Positions 1 to 11,171 of a DNA stretch of 64,000 nucleotides are shown here, one piece after another. Location: contig OZ176060.1 in the NCBI GenBank assembly GCA_964247055.1, positions 186,001 through 250,000 on the forward strand, read 5' to 3'. The position numbers were made by a program, and so were the translations under genes. This DNA comes from Paragordius varius (taxonomy: Eukaryota; Nematomorpha). Each line of letters starts with the position of its first letter. Within the stretch, counting starts at the first letter, position 1. Under the pieces are notes generated by a model, which was not told where the DNA came from, searched no databases, and saw only the letters and a program-made list of their open reading frames with translations.

Positions 1-179
1 ATCACAATGGTTTAAATGAGACACCTGCACGACTATTCCTAAAACGAAATATACCGACACCGCTGTCCTGGATGAAAGGCAAACAAAGGATTATATCGAT
101 ACCTCAGATAATATACGTGAGTTCGTTCCAGGTGAGAAAGTGTTTATATTATTAAATTATGGACAAAATTTTTATTATA

Positions 180-275
180 TCATACGCTTCTGTATTAATA
201 TTTGGCCAACAATAAATAAAGTACTATACAGTAAAAATCGAAATAATACGGACAAAACGTAAGAATATATACCAT
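180..275 (+). repeat. Edge of B block joined to M1 MITE terminus
   Basis: A GGCCAACAATAAA stretch is followed by a TACAGTAAAAATCG start and ACGGACAAAACGT. The same order precedes the M1 MITE near 18.36, 38.57 and 61.16 kb, so this looks like the edge of another copy of the composite unit. A matching far MITE end is not clear downstream. Confidence 0.5.
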
Positions 276-276
276 T

Positions 277-359
277 CCCAGTCAAAAAACGTTTTCCCAG
301 TCATTCGAAACATTTTCCGAGTCAATCGAAATGTTTTCCCATTTAATAAAAACGGTTTT
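277..359 (+). repeat. Short degenerate tandem repeat, ~21-bp unit, four units
   Basis: Four consecutive units of 19-22 bp begin CCCAGTC or a close variant and end in a TTTT run. The two middle units read CCCAGTCATTCG... and CCGAGTCAATCG.... It sits just inside the M1 terminus and is not seen in other M1 copies. Confidence 0.55.
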
Positions 360-1220
360 AGTTTTGATGAATAATATCAAAACAAGATATAAAAACTTTG
401 AACCATTATCAGCAGAATATTAGGATATTATTTTTAATTAAAAACACAATTATTGAATGACAATTTTTCCAATTATATTCCAGTACACAATCATTAATGA
501 CTTATTCTTCAAAGGTTATATTTTTGGAATTTGAGTTAAGATAATATTTTTTATTTTATCGATGGTCCGCATTAATATTTGCGGATAACTTAAAAAATCT
601 ATAGTAATGGAGGAAATAATAAAATTTATAAAAATATACCATTTTTATCTCAGAGGTCATTTAACACTTCATATTATCTTAAACACAAACTTTACTCTAA
701 TTTTATAATATTTATCATTTGGTCCAGGGATGGCTAAATTGATATAGAAAATGCATTTTTAAAATGGTACAACATTCTTTTATAATATTTAATGTAAATA
801 TTCTGACACACCACTTTTCGAAATATAATAGGAAATATTTTAATCAAAATTTAATTTCTTAAAACATCGTTTTTGTTAGAGTATTTAAAATTATTAGAGT
901 TAAATTTTTGTTTGCTTAATAATAAATTTTAATAAATTGACTAATTTCGTAAAATATGCATTTTTTTAAAAAAAGGTAGTTATATGCAAAATGTATAATT
1001 TTATTACAAAATATTATTAATATACTGCTACTCATTTTTCTGCCTTTTTTATGTCATTCATTAAAATAAAATTTAAACTTAAAAAATTTAGCTTTTGCAA
1101 GTATTTATAAAGTTTTAATGAAAATTATCAAGTAAATGTATGGTTCTTATCAGTTAAAATATATATATTATTTCATTGTAAATATTTTTAACCACAAATT
1201 AATTGAACAACAAAAATTAA
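360..1220. other. AT-rich intergenic DNA
   Basis: No convincing exon, RNA gene or mobile-element terminus is visible. The stretch is close to 80% AT with many short homopolymers, and its open frames are short. Confidence 0.5.
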
Positions 1221-1224
1221 AATA

Positions 1225-1292
1225 TACAATGAAACGACAGACGATTTCATTTCTTAACGGTTTTTTTTAATTGTCTGCTTTTCATTTATTCG
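1225..1292 (-). repeat. H island, copy 1 (reverse orientation)
   Basis: The conserved core AATGAAACGACAGACGATTT is followed by CATTTCTTAACGG and a T run, then TTGTCTG. It contains the arm pair AAATGAAA / TTTCATTT around TCGTCTGTCG. Six copies of this approximately 70-bp island occur in the window within poorly conserved AT-rich flanks. Confidence 0.65.
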
Positions 1293-1319
1293 AAAAATAT
1301 TCAAAAATATTTAAAGAAT

Positions 1320-1500
1320 CAGTAGCGTACCGATGGGGGGGCAAGGGAATGCATCATGCCCCGGGCGCCGTTATTTAGGGGCACCTAAATTAACATTTTA
1401 AATTAAATTTAAATTATTCATAAAAATAATAACTTTCAGGTAAGATTTTTCAGCAATTTACGTAATAATCCCTAAAATAATATAATAATTATATAAATGA
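1320..1500 (+). mobile_element. hAT-like MITE, partial
   Basis: Begins CAGTAGCGTACCGA and continues through a GC-rich block (ATGCCCCGGGCGCCGTTATT) that matches the complete element at 39,940-40,279. The far terminus is missing. Homology fades near 1,500, where TTTTCAGCAATTTA resembles the inner part of the complete copy. Confidence 0.65.
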
Positions 1501-1580
1501 GATCAAGAGCAAACATTGTGCAAAAATAAACTTTCATGTATGAATTCCCTTCAACATCTGCCAACTATTTTTTCGCTTAA

Positions 1581-1877
1581 CACTTGGATAAAACACATTC
1601 ATTTCAGTCCTTCCATATAAATTGGGGTAGTTGAATACCCCTGGCCTGTTTAGATTAATTACTTTAAAAACTATCAATGGAATTGAAACCATAGCAAAAG
1701 TTTGCATTTTTATAACCAATGAACCGAAATATTAAAAAAATTTATTCAAAAATACTTGATATAACATATTTTAAAGTAAAACCCAAAGCTAAAAATTTTC
1801 AATATATGTGTGTATTAGCAAAATTAAAAAATAATACAAAATAAACCATTTCTGTTTCTATCAGTAATAGATGGGAT
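1581..1877 (-). mobile_element. TTAA-flanked piggyBac-like MITE (M2), half copy
   Basis: TTAA precedes CACTTGGATAAAACACATTC, then the hairpin-forming GGGGTAGTTGAATACCCC follows. This is the right half of the approximately 580-bp M2 element in reverse orientation. It stops inside the element and is followed directly by another TTAA-headed half copy. Confidence 0.65.
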
Positions 1878-1881
1878 TTAA

Positions 1882-2090
1882 CACTTCGATTCAAATTGGG
1901 GTATCTAAATACTCCAGACTAAATTTAAAATAATATTTTCAAAAAACTACTGAAGCAAACAATCCCAATTTAAATTTATGCTTCTATCCTAATAAAAATT
2001 ATATAAAAAAGCCAAAACATCTAGATAAAATTTCGCTTTGAAAAAAAGTTCCATGTCAAATTACTTGGACGCCATTTTTTTTAATCATAT
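1882..2090 (+). mobile_element. TTAA-flanked piggyBac-like MITE (M2), second half copy
   Basis: TTAA at 1,878-1,881 precedes CACTTCGATTCAAATTGGGG and the internal left half, ending near TTCCATGTCAAATTACTTGG. Together with the preceding half it forms a junction of two partial elements rather than one normal copy. Confidence 0.6.
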
Positions 2091-2149
2091 TCAATTTTAA
2101 AATCCAAATTTATTCATTTAAATCCCCAAGATCATTCATCTCTAATAAG

Positions 2150-2372
2150 GTAAGTTTTTATTATTATAGCCTTGTATTTTTAAAATTACTTTCATTTTCA
2201 TCAGATATCAATGCCTAAACTCAACGGTGACGCAAGTAGGAAACGAAATATCCAGGAAGAGAATAAAGCAAATGCAAATGAATATGAAATCTCATTTAAC
2301 GGAAATATTGATAACATTGAAAAAATGTATGGCGACACAAACATAACGGTACCCCTTATAATAATAACTTAA
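2150..2372 (+). CDS. Candidate small exon with 55-nt intron, hypothetical protein
   Basis: A strong donor (AAG|GTAAGT at 2,150) and a pyrimidine-rich acceptor ending CATCAG at 2,204 define a 55-nt GT-AG intron. The following exon has an ATG at 2,211 and an open frame to TAA at 2,370-2,372 (53 codons). The product begins MPKLNGDASRKRNIQEE and is charged, Asn- and Glu-rich, with no recognised domain. A second open stretch follows after the stop but could not be joined by a frame-compatible splice. Downstream sequence is cut by the 5'-truncated LINE at about 2,493, so this may be the head of a disrupted host gene, or chance. The splice signals are the main support. Confidence 0.3.
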
Positions 2373-3632
2373 ATAAACTTAAACCTTAGTTATTAATCCA
2401 ATAAATAGAGATGAGAAAACTACAAATATACCACTAGTAATTCCAAGCGCTATTATAGAGTTTAATGATTTCACCATTTAAAATTTACTAATAATAATGT
2501 TCCCAGTACGGATATAAATTCTAGTATTCTAATTCCCAGTGATTGTTCGGTAAATAAAAATTATTTTAATTACTTTTCTAAAAATGAAGTCTCTTTATCT
2601 AATCGTTTTACTATTCTTGAGGAGAGTGTTGATGAGGAACCCACTTCATCGGTTACTCTACCTCCATCAAATAAAGTTTTAATAAATCCTCTGCTTTAAA
2701 TAAAAATACTTTTCCTTTCACTAATTTTAATAACCTTCTTGACTCCCACGACGAGAATTCCGACTGGGAGGACGTTTGTTCTTTAATAAGCTCTATTCAA
2801 AATGCATTATCTCCACCCTTGCTGATTATAGTAAGCCTAAATGTTTGGTTCATAAAGATATAAATATTCGTAGCATGTATAAGAAAAATAGAAAAAAAGC
2901 TATAAGATTGATCGTTGATGGCCCTCCATCCTCTTGTAAAATTAATAACGAAGATATAACAAATTATTTTAACAATACAATTGGCAAAAAATCTGAGCCT
3001 ATTAATTTTAATTATTCTAATAATTCTGTCCCTTTACTTGATTTTATTCCCTTTTCAGCATCTGAAGTTTCTGATAAATTAAGAAAAGTTTCTAACAGAT
3101 CCCCTGGTCCTGATGGTATTTCTTATACCAAATGATAGCAGGTGGATTTCAAAGGTATTCTTTTAACTAAATTTATGTTTAAGTCATAGAATGATTCCCA
3201 ATCATTGGAAGATAACTATGTCAATTTTAATTTCTAAGAAAGGGAGACCCTTACCTTGTTTCAAGTTGCAAGCCCCTTAAGCAATACTATTTATAAATTA
3301 TTTACTGTCCTTATTGCCAACCGTATTTCCAAGAATATTTTATAGAATAACTTATTCTCATCAGCTCAGAAAGGATTTATGCCTTTTGATGGCTGCTTTA
3401 AGCATAATTATATTGTAAATAAATCAATTTCCGATGCTAAACATAAAAAATTGATATTTTTGTAACTTTTATTGATATCAAGGCTGCGTTTGACTCGGTC
3501 CCTCACCAGCTGATTTTTGAATGTCTCCCTATTGGTATAGATGGTAATATTCAAGCTTTAATTAAGGATATTTACACAAATTCATGTACTCAGTTCTTTT
3601 CCGCCTCTGGGTTAACGCAACCCATTACTTTC

Positions 3633-4145
3633 TTGTCTGGCATTAAACAGGGGTGTCCAATTTCTGGCCTTCTTTTCAATTTGTCAATCGATTCTGTGTT
3701 GAGATCTATGGTGTTTAATGGTTACAATGTCCTCGCTTATGCTGATGACATTGTTTTATTGTCTGACTCTCCTGAACGTCATCAAGTTGGGCTCAACTTG
3801 CTAGAATGTCTTATTCAAGATATTGGTCTTTCGATCAAAGCTGAGAAGTGCAATATTGCTTCTTGTAGTCCTGTTTTTAAGATTGGTGAAGTTGTCATTC
3901 CCTCAATCGGTCAAGGTGAGTTTGTTAAATTTCATGGTAAGCCTGTAGGTCTCAATTTCATTAATCCCGTTCCTTCTACGGAAATTGTGGATAAAATACA
4001 TAGTTCTAGCCTCCTCCCCTGGCAAAAGCTAGACGCTATTAAAACTTTTTTCTATCCCACTATTTCTCACCAGTTGAGAAATAATGAGCTTAAAATGGTT
4101 ACAGGTGAATATCTAGATAAAAAGCTAACTAAAATTTTCAAATAA
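3633..4145 (+). pseudogene. LINE copy 1 reverse transcriptase core fragment
   Basis: The longest intact RT piece (170 codons). It begins in the GIKQGCPISG block and contains the catalytic YADD at residues 36-39, encoded near 3,738-3,749. The thumb region follows, with VPSTEIVDKIHSSSLLPWQK. Upstream RT blocks at 3,060-3,600 are recognisable but lie in other frames. RT would copy the element RNA at the nicked target. The domain is typical of RLE-type non-LTR elements, in which GC..HN and LLPWQKLDA blocks are characteristic. Confidence 0.85.
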
Positions 4146-4384
4146 ATTATAAATCTCTTAAGAGATGCTACTAACAATTATATTTTTGGCTCTTGTAATA
4201 AGGGCGCCTTAGGGATGCCCCTATTCCGAGATGACATTAATATATTCCGTATTGACTCCGCTTTCAAATTACTTAGCTAGATCCTTTTATAAGAGTTTCT
4301 GCTCTCGAGGAACTTAAGGTTTCGGCTAGCTTTCGTTTTAAGGTTCGATTAGATTCTATAACTCCCGATCAATTAAGCAAATAT

Positions 4385-5140
4385 TTGTCTGGTTATGAGA
4401 ACCCTCTTGCCTCAAATCCAGCTAATAAATGCCAAAACATTTGGACAATAGCGAGAATTGCGTCTGAATCTCTCAAAATTTCCTGGTCTTTTGATGATTC
4501 TTTTCAGCCTATAGTAATTACAGAGTTCTCTAAAATCTCCCAAGACAATCGCTCAGCTGTTGTTTCTAACCTTCGATTTTATAAACGAAAGTTAAAGGAT
4601 ACTGAGCTAAACCATTTTGCTTTGCAGGGTTGGGTGATGGAGTGCGTTGCTGATGATAAGGTCAGTCACCACTTCCTATACAATAATAAGGATCTTCGCT
4701 TTAGAGACTGGAAACTCATCCATCGAGCCTGGATCAATCTCCTACCAACGAAAATGCGACTCTGGACGTCTGAACAAATGTGCCGTCGCTGCGGCAAATC
4801 GAAAGAAACCCAGGCACACGTTTTAAACCACTGCCTCAAAGATGATAATATAGTAACCAAAAGACTCAATGTCATAGTAGACCTGATTAAAGATAACCTC
4901 CCATCAAATTTCAAGGTCTTAAGTGAAAACCAAGCCATCGATTCGTCGAGACTACGCCCTGCCTGACCTCATTGTAACAAATGGCACTGATTGCTATATC
5001 ATTGATCCCACAGTACCGTTTGAAAACAGGCTAGAATCGTTCGAAACGGCTTTCAACAATAAAATAATTAATTATAGCTGTATGGCTCAACAATTACAGG
5101 AAACATACAGAAAACCCAAGTCATTCCAGTTGTTGTAGGG
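4385..5140 (+). pseudogene. LINE copy 1 C-terminal CCHC and restriction-like endonuclease
   Basis: The first frame runs to 4,966 and contains CRRCGKSKETQAHVLNHC, a C-X2-C-X8-H-X4-C motif (first Cys near 4,781) diagnostic of R2/NeSL-type LINEs. A frame change then leads into ALPDLIVTNGTDCYIIDPTV, which carries the PD...D nuclease core, followed by ENRLESFETAFNNKI and a KY-like stretch. In intact relatives this nuclease nicks the target for reverse transcription. The two halves are in different frames here. Sequence after 5,140 still encodes the SIIKSSADMYHMFMSG end in other frames. Confidence 0.85.
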
Positions 5141-5519
5141 AGTCTCGGTTCCTGAAATTTAAAAAATGACATTCTATTCGACAAAATCAGATTCCGTTAC
5201 CGTACCCAACTTAAGAAATCAATAATTACAAGCATAATAAAATCTTCAGCCGACATGTACCACATGTTTATGAGCGGTCGAAATTCCATCATAGACAACA
5301 ACCCTACATCCTATGCATTATTGTAATATTTATATATATATTTCTTTTTTTTTATATTGATTTTATTATATATATATATATATATTAATATTTTCTCTTT
5401 CTTATCCCTTCTCCAAGCCCAATATTGTTGCGCAGCACTTTTCTTCATATATTCTAAATTGTATTTTTATATATATTAATAATTTATAAATAAACCATTT
5501 TTAAATATAATGTATGAAA

Positions 5520-6640
5520 TGACTGAAAAAGGAAAATGTATTAAAAAAAATATTACAATTGTTTATTATTAATTATTTGAATTTATAAAATGTCCGGATT
5601 ATTCACCCGTAAGTCATTAATTATAGTATATCCATAAGCGGATTTAGGTTAACAAATGATTTAGTTTTTGGTTTTTTTAATTTTGAATCAAATTATAGGC
5701 CGCGAACATTAGTGTTTATTTATATTTATTCTTTATAATCTAATATTTATTGACATATATTTTATTTTATAGGTCTTACATTAAAAATAGAAGATATACA
5801 GTTTAAACGTAAATTTAAGACGAATTTGTTTTAAAAGACAACCAGACTTTCCAAATATTTATTTCATATAAGCTCTTTAATTTAAATTATTATGGACTAT
5901 AGAATTTATTGAGTTGGTAATATTTATCCAAATTTCACACTTTGCCATTTTAAACAATATTTAAATGAATAAAGATATTTAAAGTATCGTTGTTTTTAAT
6001 TTTGTGTCTATTTTATATTTTACCACATATAATTCAAGAAACCCCTTTTTAAGATAAAATCAATGAATTTTAAAAAATAAAAATAGTTGGTATTATTTTA
6101 TGTAGTTAGCTTATGTTTTATTGAATTTCTAAAAAATCTAAACAATTTATTTTTCAGTTATTTACCTAGTTAGTCATCAGTTAGCATTGTAACATATTTT
6201 TTTTACATTCCAAAATAGTTTTGTTTAAAATTAAAATAGGTTATCATACATAACAATACTAAACATAAAAAAGATGGCATATTTATAGCTCAAAAGTACA
6301 TTAATTATTAATTTGATAAAAAAATATTTTAATAAAGATCATCATAAAACCATATAAACGAATACATCTTTTTAGATAAAAATTTGTGTATATTTATTTG
6401 ATGTAATAAAATTATTAATTCAAAAACTAATAACTGTTGACCTTTCTCTGAACTAATTCTCAACTTCAACTAAAAGAAAGTCAAATTTTTAACCAAATTA
6501 AATTCAGCTATACATAATTTTATAGTTACTCTACGTAAAATACATCTGCGCATTTTAGAGTAGAATTTGTAACATAGTGTAATATTAAATAATATTTAGT
6601 CATTATATAAAATGTTATCATTTTTTTAATCTATGATTTA
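5520..6640 (+). repeat. F block, copy 1 (3' flank of LINE copy 1)
   Basis: Shares TTTGAATTTATAAAATGTCC, GGCCGCGAACATTAGTGTTT, a degenerate M1-like stretch (TTTTAAAAGACAACCAGACT) and AACATAAAAAAGATGGCATA with the blocks at 47.0-48.2 and 57.1-58.4 kb. Partial or inverted copies lie at 26.4 and 33.4-34.4 kb. No coding potential is seen. Confidence 0.7.
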
Positions 6641-6690
6641 AATTCGTATATATATTTACAGTAATATACGGACAAATAGGGTTGTGATTT

Positions 6691-6750
6691 TGACCCCCTT
6701 TTTGAAAAAGGGGGTCAGACCTAGGTCTGATCTAGGTCCGACCTAGGTCA
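6691..6750. repeat. Perfect GC-rich palindrome followed by three 11-bp tandem repeats
   Basis: Positions 6,691-6,717 form a perfect inverted repeat with 13-bp arms (TGACCCCCTTTTT) around a single G. It is followed at once by GACCTAGGTCT, GATCTAGGTCC and GACCTAGGTCA. All three contain GG-TC half-sites. It is a striking GC-rich island in otherwise AT-rich DNA, just after a CAGTAATATACGGACAAA segment resembling an M1 end. Confidence 0.75.
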
Positions 6751-6751
6751 T

Positions 6752-7216
6752 ACCATATGTTATTGCCAATAATAAATAACTACCTACTAAATACTTGATT
6801 AAATCACATAAAAAAGGTTTTTGCATAAAGTATATATTTTTTTAAAATTATACTTTCACCAATCCTGATAATTTAAATTTGTATAATTAACGAACTTTCC
6901 TGGAATCATACATAGAAAGTTTATCCCAGAAAGCTAAGACTAACGAGAAAATATGGATTTATAAATATGTTTATGCTCTAATTATTTAGATTGTGTAAAA
7001 ACGAGGCACTGTCCATAAACTTAACGTTAACTTAGGATGGTTCAAAGTTTTCTTTTATTCTTTGAAATTTTTTATACGATTTATTAAATTTAATATGTAA
7101 TCGTGCTCAATACATTTTAAATTTCAGTAAAATTATTAAGTTTAATATATTCTTTGATCGAATTATTTAAACTATGCTATTGGCATCCATCCCATATTAT
7201 AAGAGTATAATCTTTA
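6752..7216. other. AT-rich spacer before satellite
   Basis: No coding or mobile-element signature is recognised. The stretch lies between the palindrome island and the first satellite unit. Confidence 0.4.
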
Positions 7217-9111
7217 TTTCTTTTTTATGATTCAACAATCAACCTTAAATAATGCATGTAACGGATTCTTTTTTAATTTGTAGAATCTATGTGCAGGATT
7301 TTAAAAATAATCTTATAGGTAAAAACATTGGTCTTTTATTTAAGCTTAAATACGTATTTGTCATTTGAAAATGATACTTGCGCTTCACTATATTCTTATA
7401 TTCTAGAATTCTACTTTATGATTCAAAAGTCAACCTTAAAGAATGCACGTAACGGATTCTTTTTTGATTTGTAGAGTCTAAATGCAGCATTTTAAAAATA
7501 ATCTTATAGGTAAAAACATTGGTCTTTTATTTGAGCTTAAATACGTTTGAAAATGTTACTTGCTCTTAACATTATTGAATTGTTGTTTTATAGAATTCAT
7601 ATTCATAATGTATATTGTGATTCAACAATCAACCTTTAATACATTGATTTAAAAAACACTATGAATTGAATAAAATACGTGGTAATTTTGTAACTGATTC
7701 TTTTTAAATTGTCGAGTATTTGTAGGATTTTGAAAATAATATAAAAGTAAAAAAAACATTGGTCTTTTATTTGAGCTTAAATACGTATTTGTCATTTGAA
7801 AATGATACTTGCGCTTCACTATATTCATTTCTTATATTCTAGAATTCTACTTTATGATTCAAAAGTCAACCTTAAAGAATGCACGTAACAATTCTTTTTT
7901 GATTTATAGAGTTTATGTGCAGCATTTTAAAAATAATCTTATAGGTAAAAATATTGTTTTAAGCTTAAATACGTATTTGTCATTTATGATATTTGGGCTT
8001 CACATTATTGATTTCTTATATTAAGAATTCTACTTTATGATTCAACAATCAACCTTAAATAATGCACGTAACGGATTCTTTTTTGATTTGTAGAGTCTAT
8101 ATGCAGCATTTTAAAAATAATCTTATAGGTAAAAATATTGGTCTTTATTTTGAGATCAAATACGTATTTGTTTTGAAATGATATTTGCGCTTGACATTAT
8201 TGATTTTTATATTCTCGAATTCTATTTTATGATTCAACAATCAACCTTAAATAATGCACGTAACGGATTCTTTTTTGATTTGTAGAGTCTATATGCAGCA
8301 TTTTAAAAATAATCTTATAGGTAAAAACATTGGTCTTTATTTTGAGATTAAATACGTATTTGTTTTGAAATGATATTTGCGCTTGACATTATTGAATTGT
8401 TGTTTTATAGAATTTATATTAATAATGTATATTTTGATTCGACAATCAACCTTAAATAATACATTGATTCAAAAAAACACTAAAATTGAATAAAATTCGT
8501 TGTAATTTTGTAATTGATTCTTTTTTAATGAGTTTGTGCAGGATTTTAAATATAATCTTATAGGTAAAAACATTGGTCTTTTATTTGATCTTAAATACGT
8601 TTGAAAATGTTACTTGCTCTTAACATTATTGAATTGTTGTTTTATAGAATTCATATAATGTATATTTTGATTCAACAATCAACCTTAAATAATACATTGA
8701 TTCAAAAAAACACTAAAATTGAATAAAATACGTTGTAATTTTGTAACCTATTATTTTAAAATGAGTTTTTGTGCAGGATTTTAAAATTAGTCTTATAGGT
8801 TAAAACATTGGTCTTTTATTTGAGCTTAAATACGTATTTGTTTTAAAATGATACTTGCGCTTCACATTATTAATTTCTTATATTATAGAATTTTATGATT
8901 TAAAAATCAACCTTAAATAATGCATGTAACGGATTCTTTTTTAATTTGTAGAGTCTATGTGCAGGATTTTAAAAATAATCTTATAGGTATAAACATTGGT
9001 ATTTTATTTGAGCTTAAATACGTGTTATGTTAAAAGAGCGCTTCACATTATTGATTTCTTAATTTATAGAATTCATATTTTAAATTTTATTTTTTGATTC
9101 AACAATCAACA
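7217..9111 (+). repeat. Satellite array, units of ~182-237 bp, about ten units
   Basis: The landmark GATTCAACAATCAACC (and close variants) recurs at about 7,226, 7,421, 7,620, 7,857, 8,039, 8,230, 8,437, 8,670, 8,898 and 9,098. Units also share AAAAATAATCTTATAGGT, ACATTGGTCTTT and CTTAAATACGTATTTG. Two unit types alternate irregularly: a short one (about 190 bp) with ATGCACGTAACGGATTC, and a longer one (about 230 bp) with ATACATTGATTCAAAAAAAC. The array ends exactly at the TTAA of an M2 MITE. Short open frames inside it have no coding signature. Confidence 0.9.
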
Positions 9112-9115
9112 TTAA

Positions 9116-9691
9116 CACTTTGATTCATGGGGTATCTAAATACCCCAGACTAAATTTAAATTAGGATTTTTAAAAAACTACTGAAGTAAACCGTACCAAT
9201 TTGAATTTATGCTTCTAAATAAAAATTATATAAATATGCCAAAATATCTAAATAAAATTCTATTTTTAAAAAAAAGGTTCCATGTCAAACTACTTCGACG
9301 CCATTTTTATTTTACAAAATTTTTGCAAAAAATCGTCCTCATTTAATTTTAAGGGTAAAATTAAAGCTAATTTTTTATTTAAATTTCATCTAACATTGAT
9401 AGAAATAGAAAAAGCGGTTTTGTTTGTATTATTTTTCAATTTTACCATTGCACGCATGCCACTTGGACTAAATTTTTACCTTTCGGTTTTAGCTTAAAAT
9501 AAGTAATATCAAGTATTTTTGAATAAATATTTTTACATATTTCAGTTATTAATGTTATATAAATGCAAGATTTTGCCATGGTTTCGATTTCCTCTATATT
9601 TTTTCAAGAATTTTTATTTTAAACAGACCTGGGGTATTTAACTACCCCAATTTGAATCGAAGGACTAAAATGAATGTGTTGTAATAAAGTG
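9116..9691 (+). mobile_element. piggyBac-like MITE M2, complete copy (576 bp)
   Basis: Bounded by TTAA (9,112-9,115 and 9,692-9,695), with ends CACTT...AAGTG. Each terminus carries a small hairpin (GGGGTATCTAAATACCCC left, GGGGTATTTAACTACCCC right). TTAA duplication is characteristic of piggyBac. There is no transposase, so it is non-autonomous. Confidence 0.75.
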
Positions 9692-9762
9692 TTAAATAAA
9701 GCATTTAATAAAAGACAATGAATAATATGTTATTAAATACGCGTAACAAGCAGCATATTTTT

Positions 9763-10301
9763 TGACGCTTCGTTTCAAATTGGGGTATTCAAATACCCAT
9801 ACTAAATTTGAGTTAGGATTAAAAAACTACTGAAGGAAACGGTCCGAATTTAAATTTATGCTTCTATCTTAATTTATATAAATATGCCAAAATATTTAAA
9901 TAATATTTCGTGTTGAAAAAAAAGTTCCATGTCAAACTTCTTCGAAAGCCATTTTTATTTTACAAAATTTTTGCAGAATATTGTCTTAAAATTAGGTTAA
10001 AATTAATTTTAACTTTTATTAAATTTACATCTAACATTGATTATAGAATAAGCGGGTTTTTTTTCAATTTTACCATTGCACACATGCCACATTAACTAAT
10101 TTTTTACCTTTGGGATTTATTTTAAAATAAACAAAATCAAGCATTTTTAAATAAACTTTTTTATATATTTTAGTTTATGAATATTATTTAAGTGCGAAAT
10201 TTTTCCATGGTTTCAATTGCTTTTATAATATTAAAATGGGCCTGGGGTTTCCAACTACCTCAGTTTAAATCGATCGATTGAATTGAATGTGTTGTATCCA
10301 A
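9763..10301 (+). mobile_element. piggyBac-like MITE M2, degenerate copy
   Basis: Same internal order as the preceding copy (GGGGTATTCAAATACCC, TTTATGCTTCTATCTTAA, AAAAAGTTCCATGTCAAACT, GCATTTTTAAATAAAC). The termini are eroded (GACGCTTCG, CCAAGCTCA), so it is older or more damaged. Confidence 0.7.
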
Positions 10302-10318
10302 GCTCATTTTTTATTTAA

Positions 10319-10898
10319 CACTTGGATACAACACACTCATTTTAGTCTTTCGATTCAAATTGGGGTAGTTATATACCCCAGGCCTGTTTAAAATTAAATT
10401 CTTTAAAAAATATAGAAGGAATCGGGACATTGCAAAATTTTGCACTTATCTAACATTAATAAACCGAAATATATAAAAAATTTTATTCAAAAATACTTGA
10501 TATTACTTATTTTAAGCTAAAATTGAAAGGTAAAAATTTCGTCAACGTGACATGTGTCAAATTGTAAAATTGAAAAATTATACAAACAAAACCGCTTTTT
10601 CTATTTCTATCAATGTTAGATGTAATTTATATAAAAAATTAGCTTTAGTTTTACCCTTAAAATTAAATAAAGACGATATTTTGCAAAAATTTTGTAAAAT
10701 AAAAATGGCGTCGAAGTAGTTTGAGATGGAGCTTTTTTTTCAAAACAAAACTTTATCAAGATATTTTGACATATATATATAATATTTATCAGGATAGAAG
10801 CATAAATTTAAATTGGGACCGTTTCCTTCAGTAGTTTTTTAAAAATATTAATTTAATTTAGTCTGGGGTATTTAGATACCCCAATTTGAATCGAAGTG
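10319..10898 (-). mobile_element. piggyBac-like MITE M2, complete inverted copy (580 bp)
   Basis: TTAA at 10,315-10,318 and 10,899-10,902, with ends CACTTGGATAC and TCGAAGTG. It is inverted relative to the two neighbouring copies, so the cluster can fold into long hairpins. It appears to sit at the edge of a further partial copy. Confidence 0.75.
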
Positions 10899-10904
10899 TT
10901 AAAT

Positions 10905-11152
10905 TATTTCAAACATTGATAGAAACAGAAAAACTGGTTTTTATATTTAGCTAATGCACATATGTCAGGTTGACCAAATTTTTACCTTTCGGTTTTAGTT
11001 TAAAATAAGTAATATTGAATATTTTTTTTATATTTTGTTTTATTAATGTTATTAAAGAGCAAAATTTTGCCATGGTCTCGATTCCTTCCATATTTTTTAA
11101 AATTTATAAGTTTAAACAGACTACCCCATAAATCGAAGGACTGAAATGAATG
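10905..11152 (+). mobile_element. piggyBac-like MITE M2, right half
   Basis: Matches the right half of M2 from AACATTGATAGAAA through AAAATTTTGCCATGGT to AAATCGAAGGACTGAAATGAATG. The left half is missing and the last bases are lost. It ends about 20 bp before the splice acceptor of the next gene. Confidence 0.65.
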
Positions 11153-11171
11153 TCCTAGTGCGTTTTTACAG

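Larger units (their letters stand above)
2493..5520 (+). mobile_element. U2-type RLE LINE (Utopia/NeSL-like), copy 1, 5'-truncated
   Basis: Homology with the copy at 53.2-57.1 kb starts at CCCAGTACGGAT, so the N-terminal zinc fingers are missing. The rest covers the linker (NRFTILEESVDEEP), RT blocks (SPGPDGI, KLFTVLIANRIS, QKGFMPFDGC, GIKQGCPISGLLFN, LAYADDIVLL), thumb (SSLLPWQKLDAIKTFFYPT) and the C-terminal CCHC and endonuclease domains. The coding region is split over several frames with stops and small indels, so it is not functional. The 3' UTR ends in a TA-rich tail. Unlike copies 2 and 3 it carries no U2-like 3' tail. Confidence 0.85.

Noticed and set aside
7217-9111. CRISPR-like array
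   Set aside because: Units are about 200 bp and similar throughout, with no short repeats separated by unique spacers, and the context is eukaryotic. It is a satellite.
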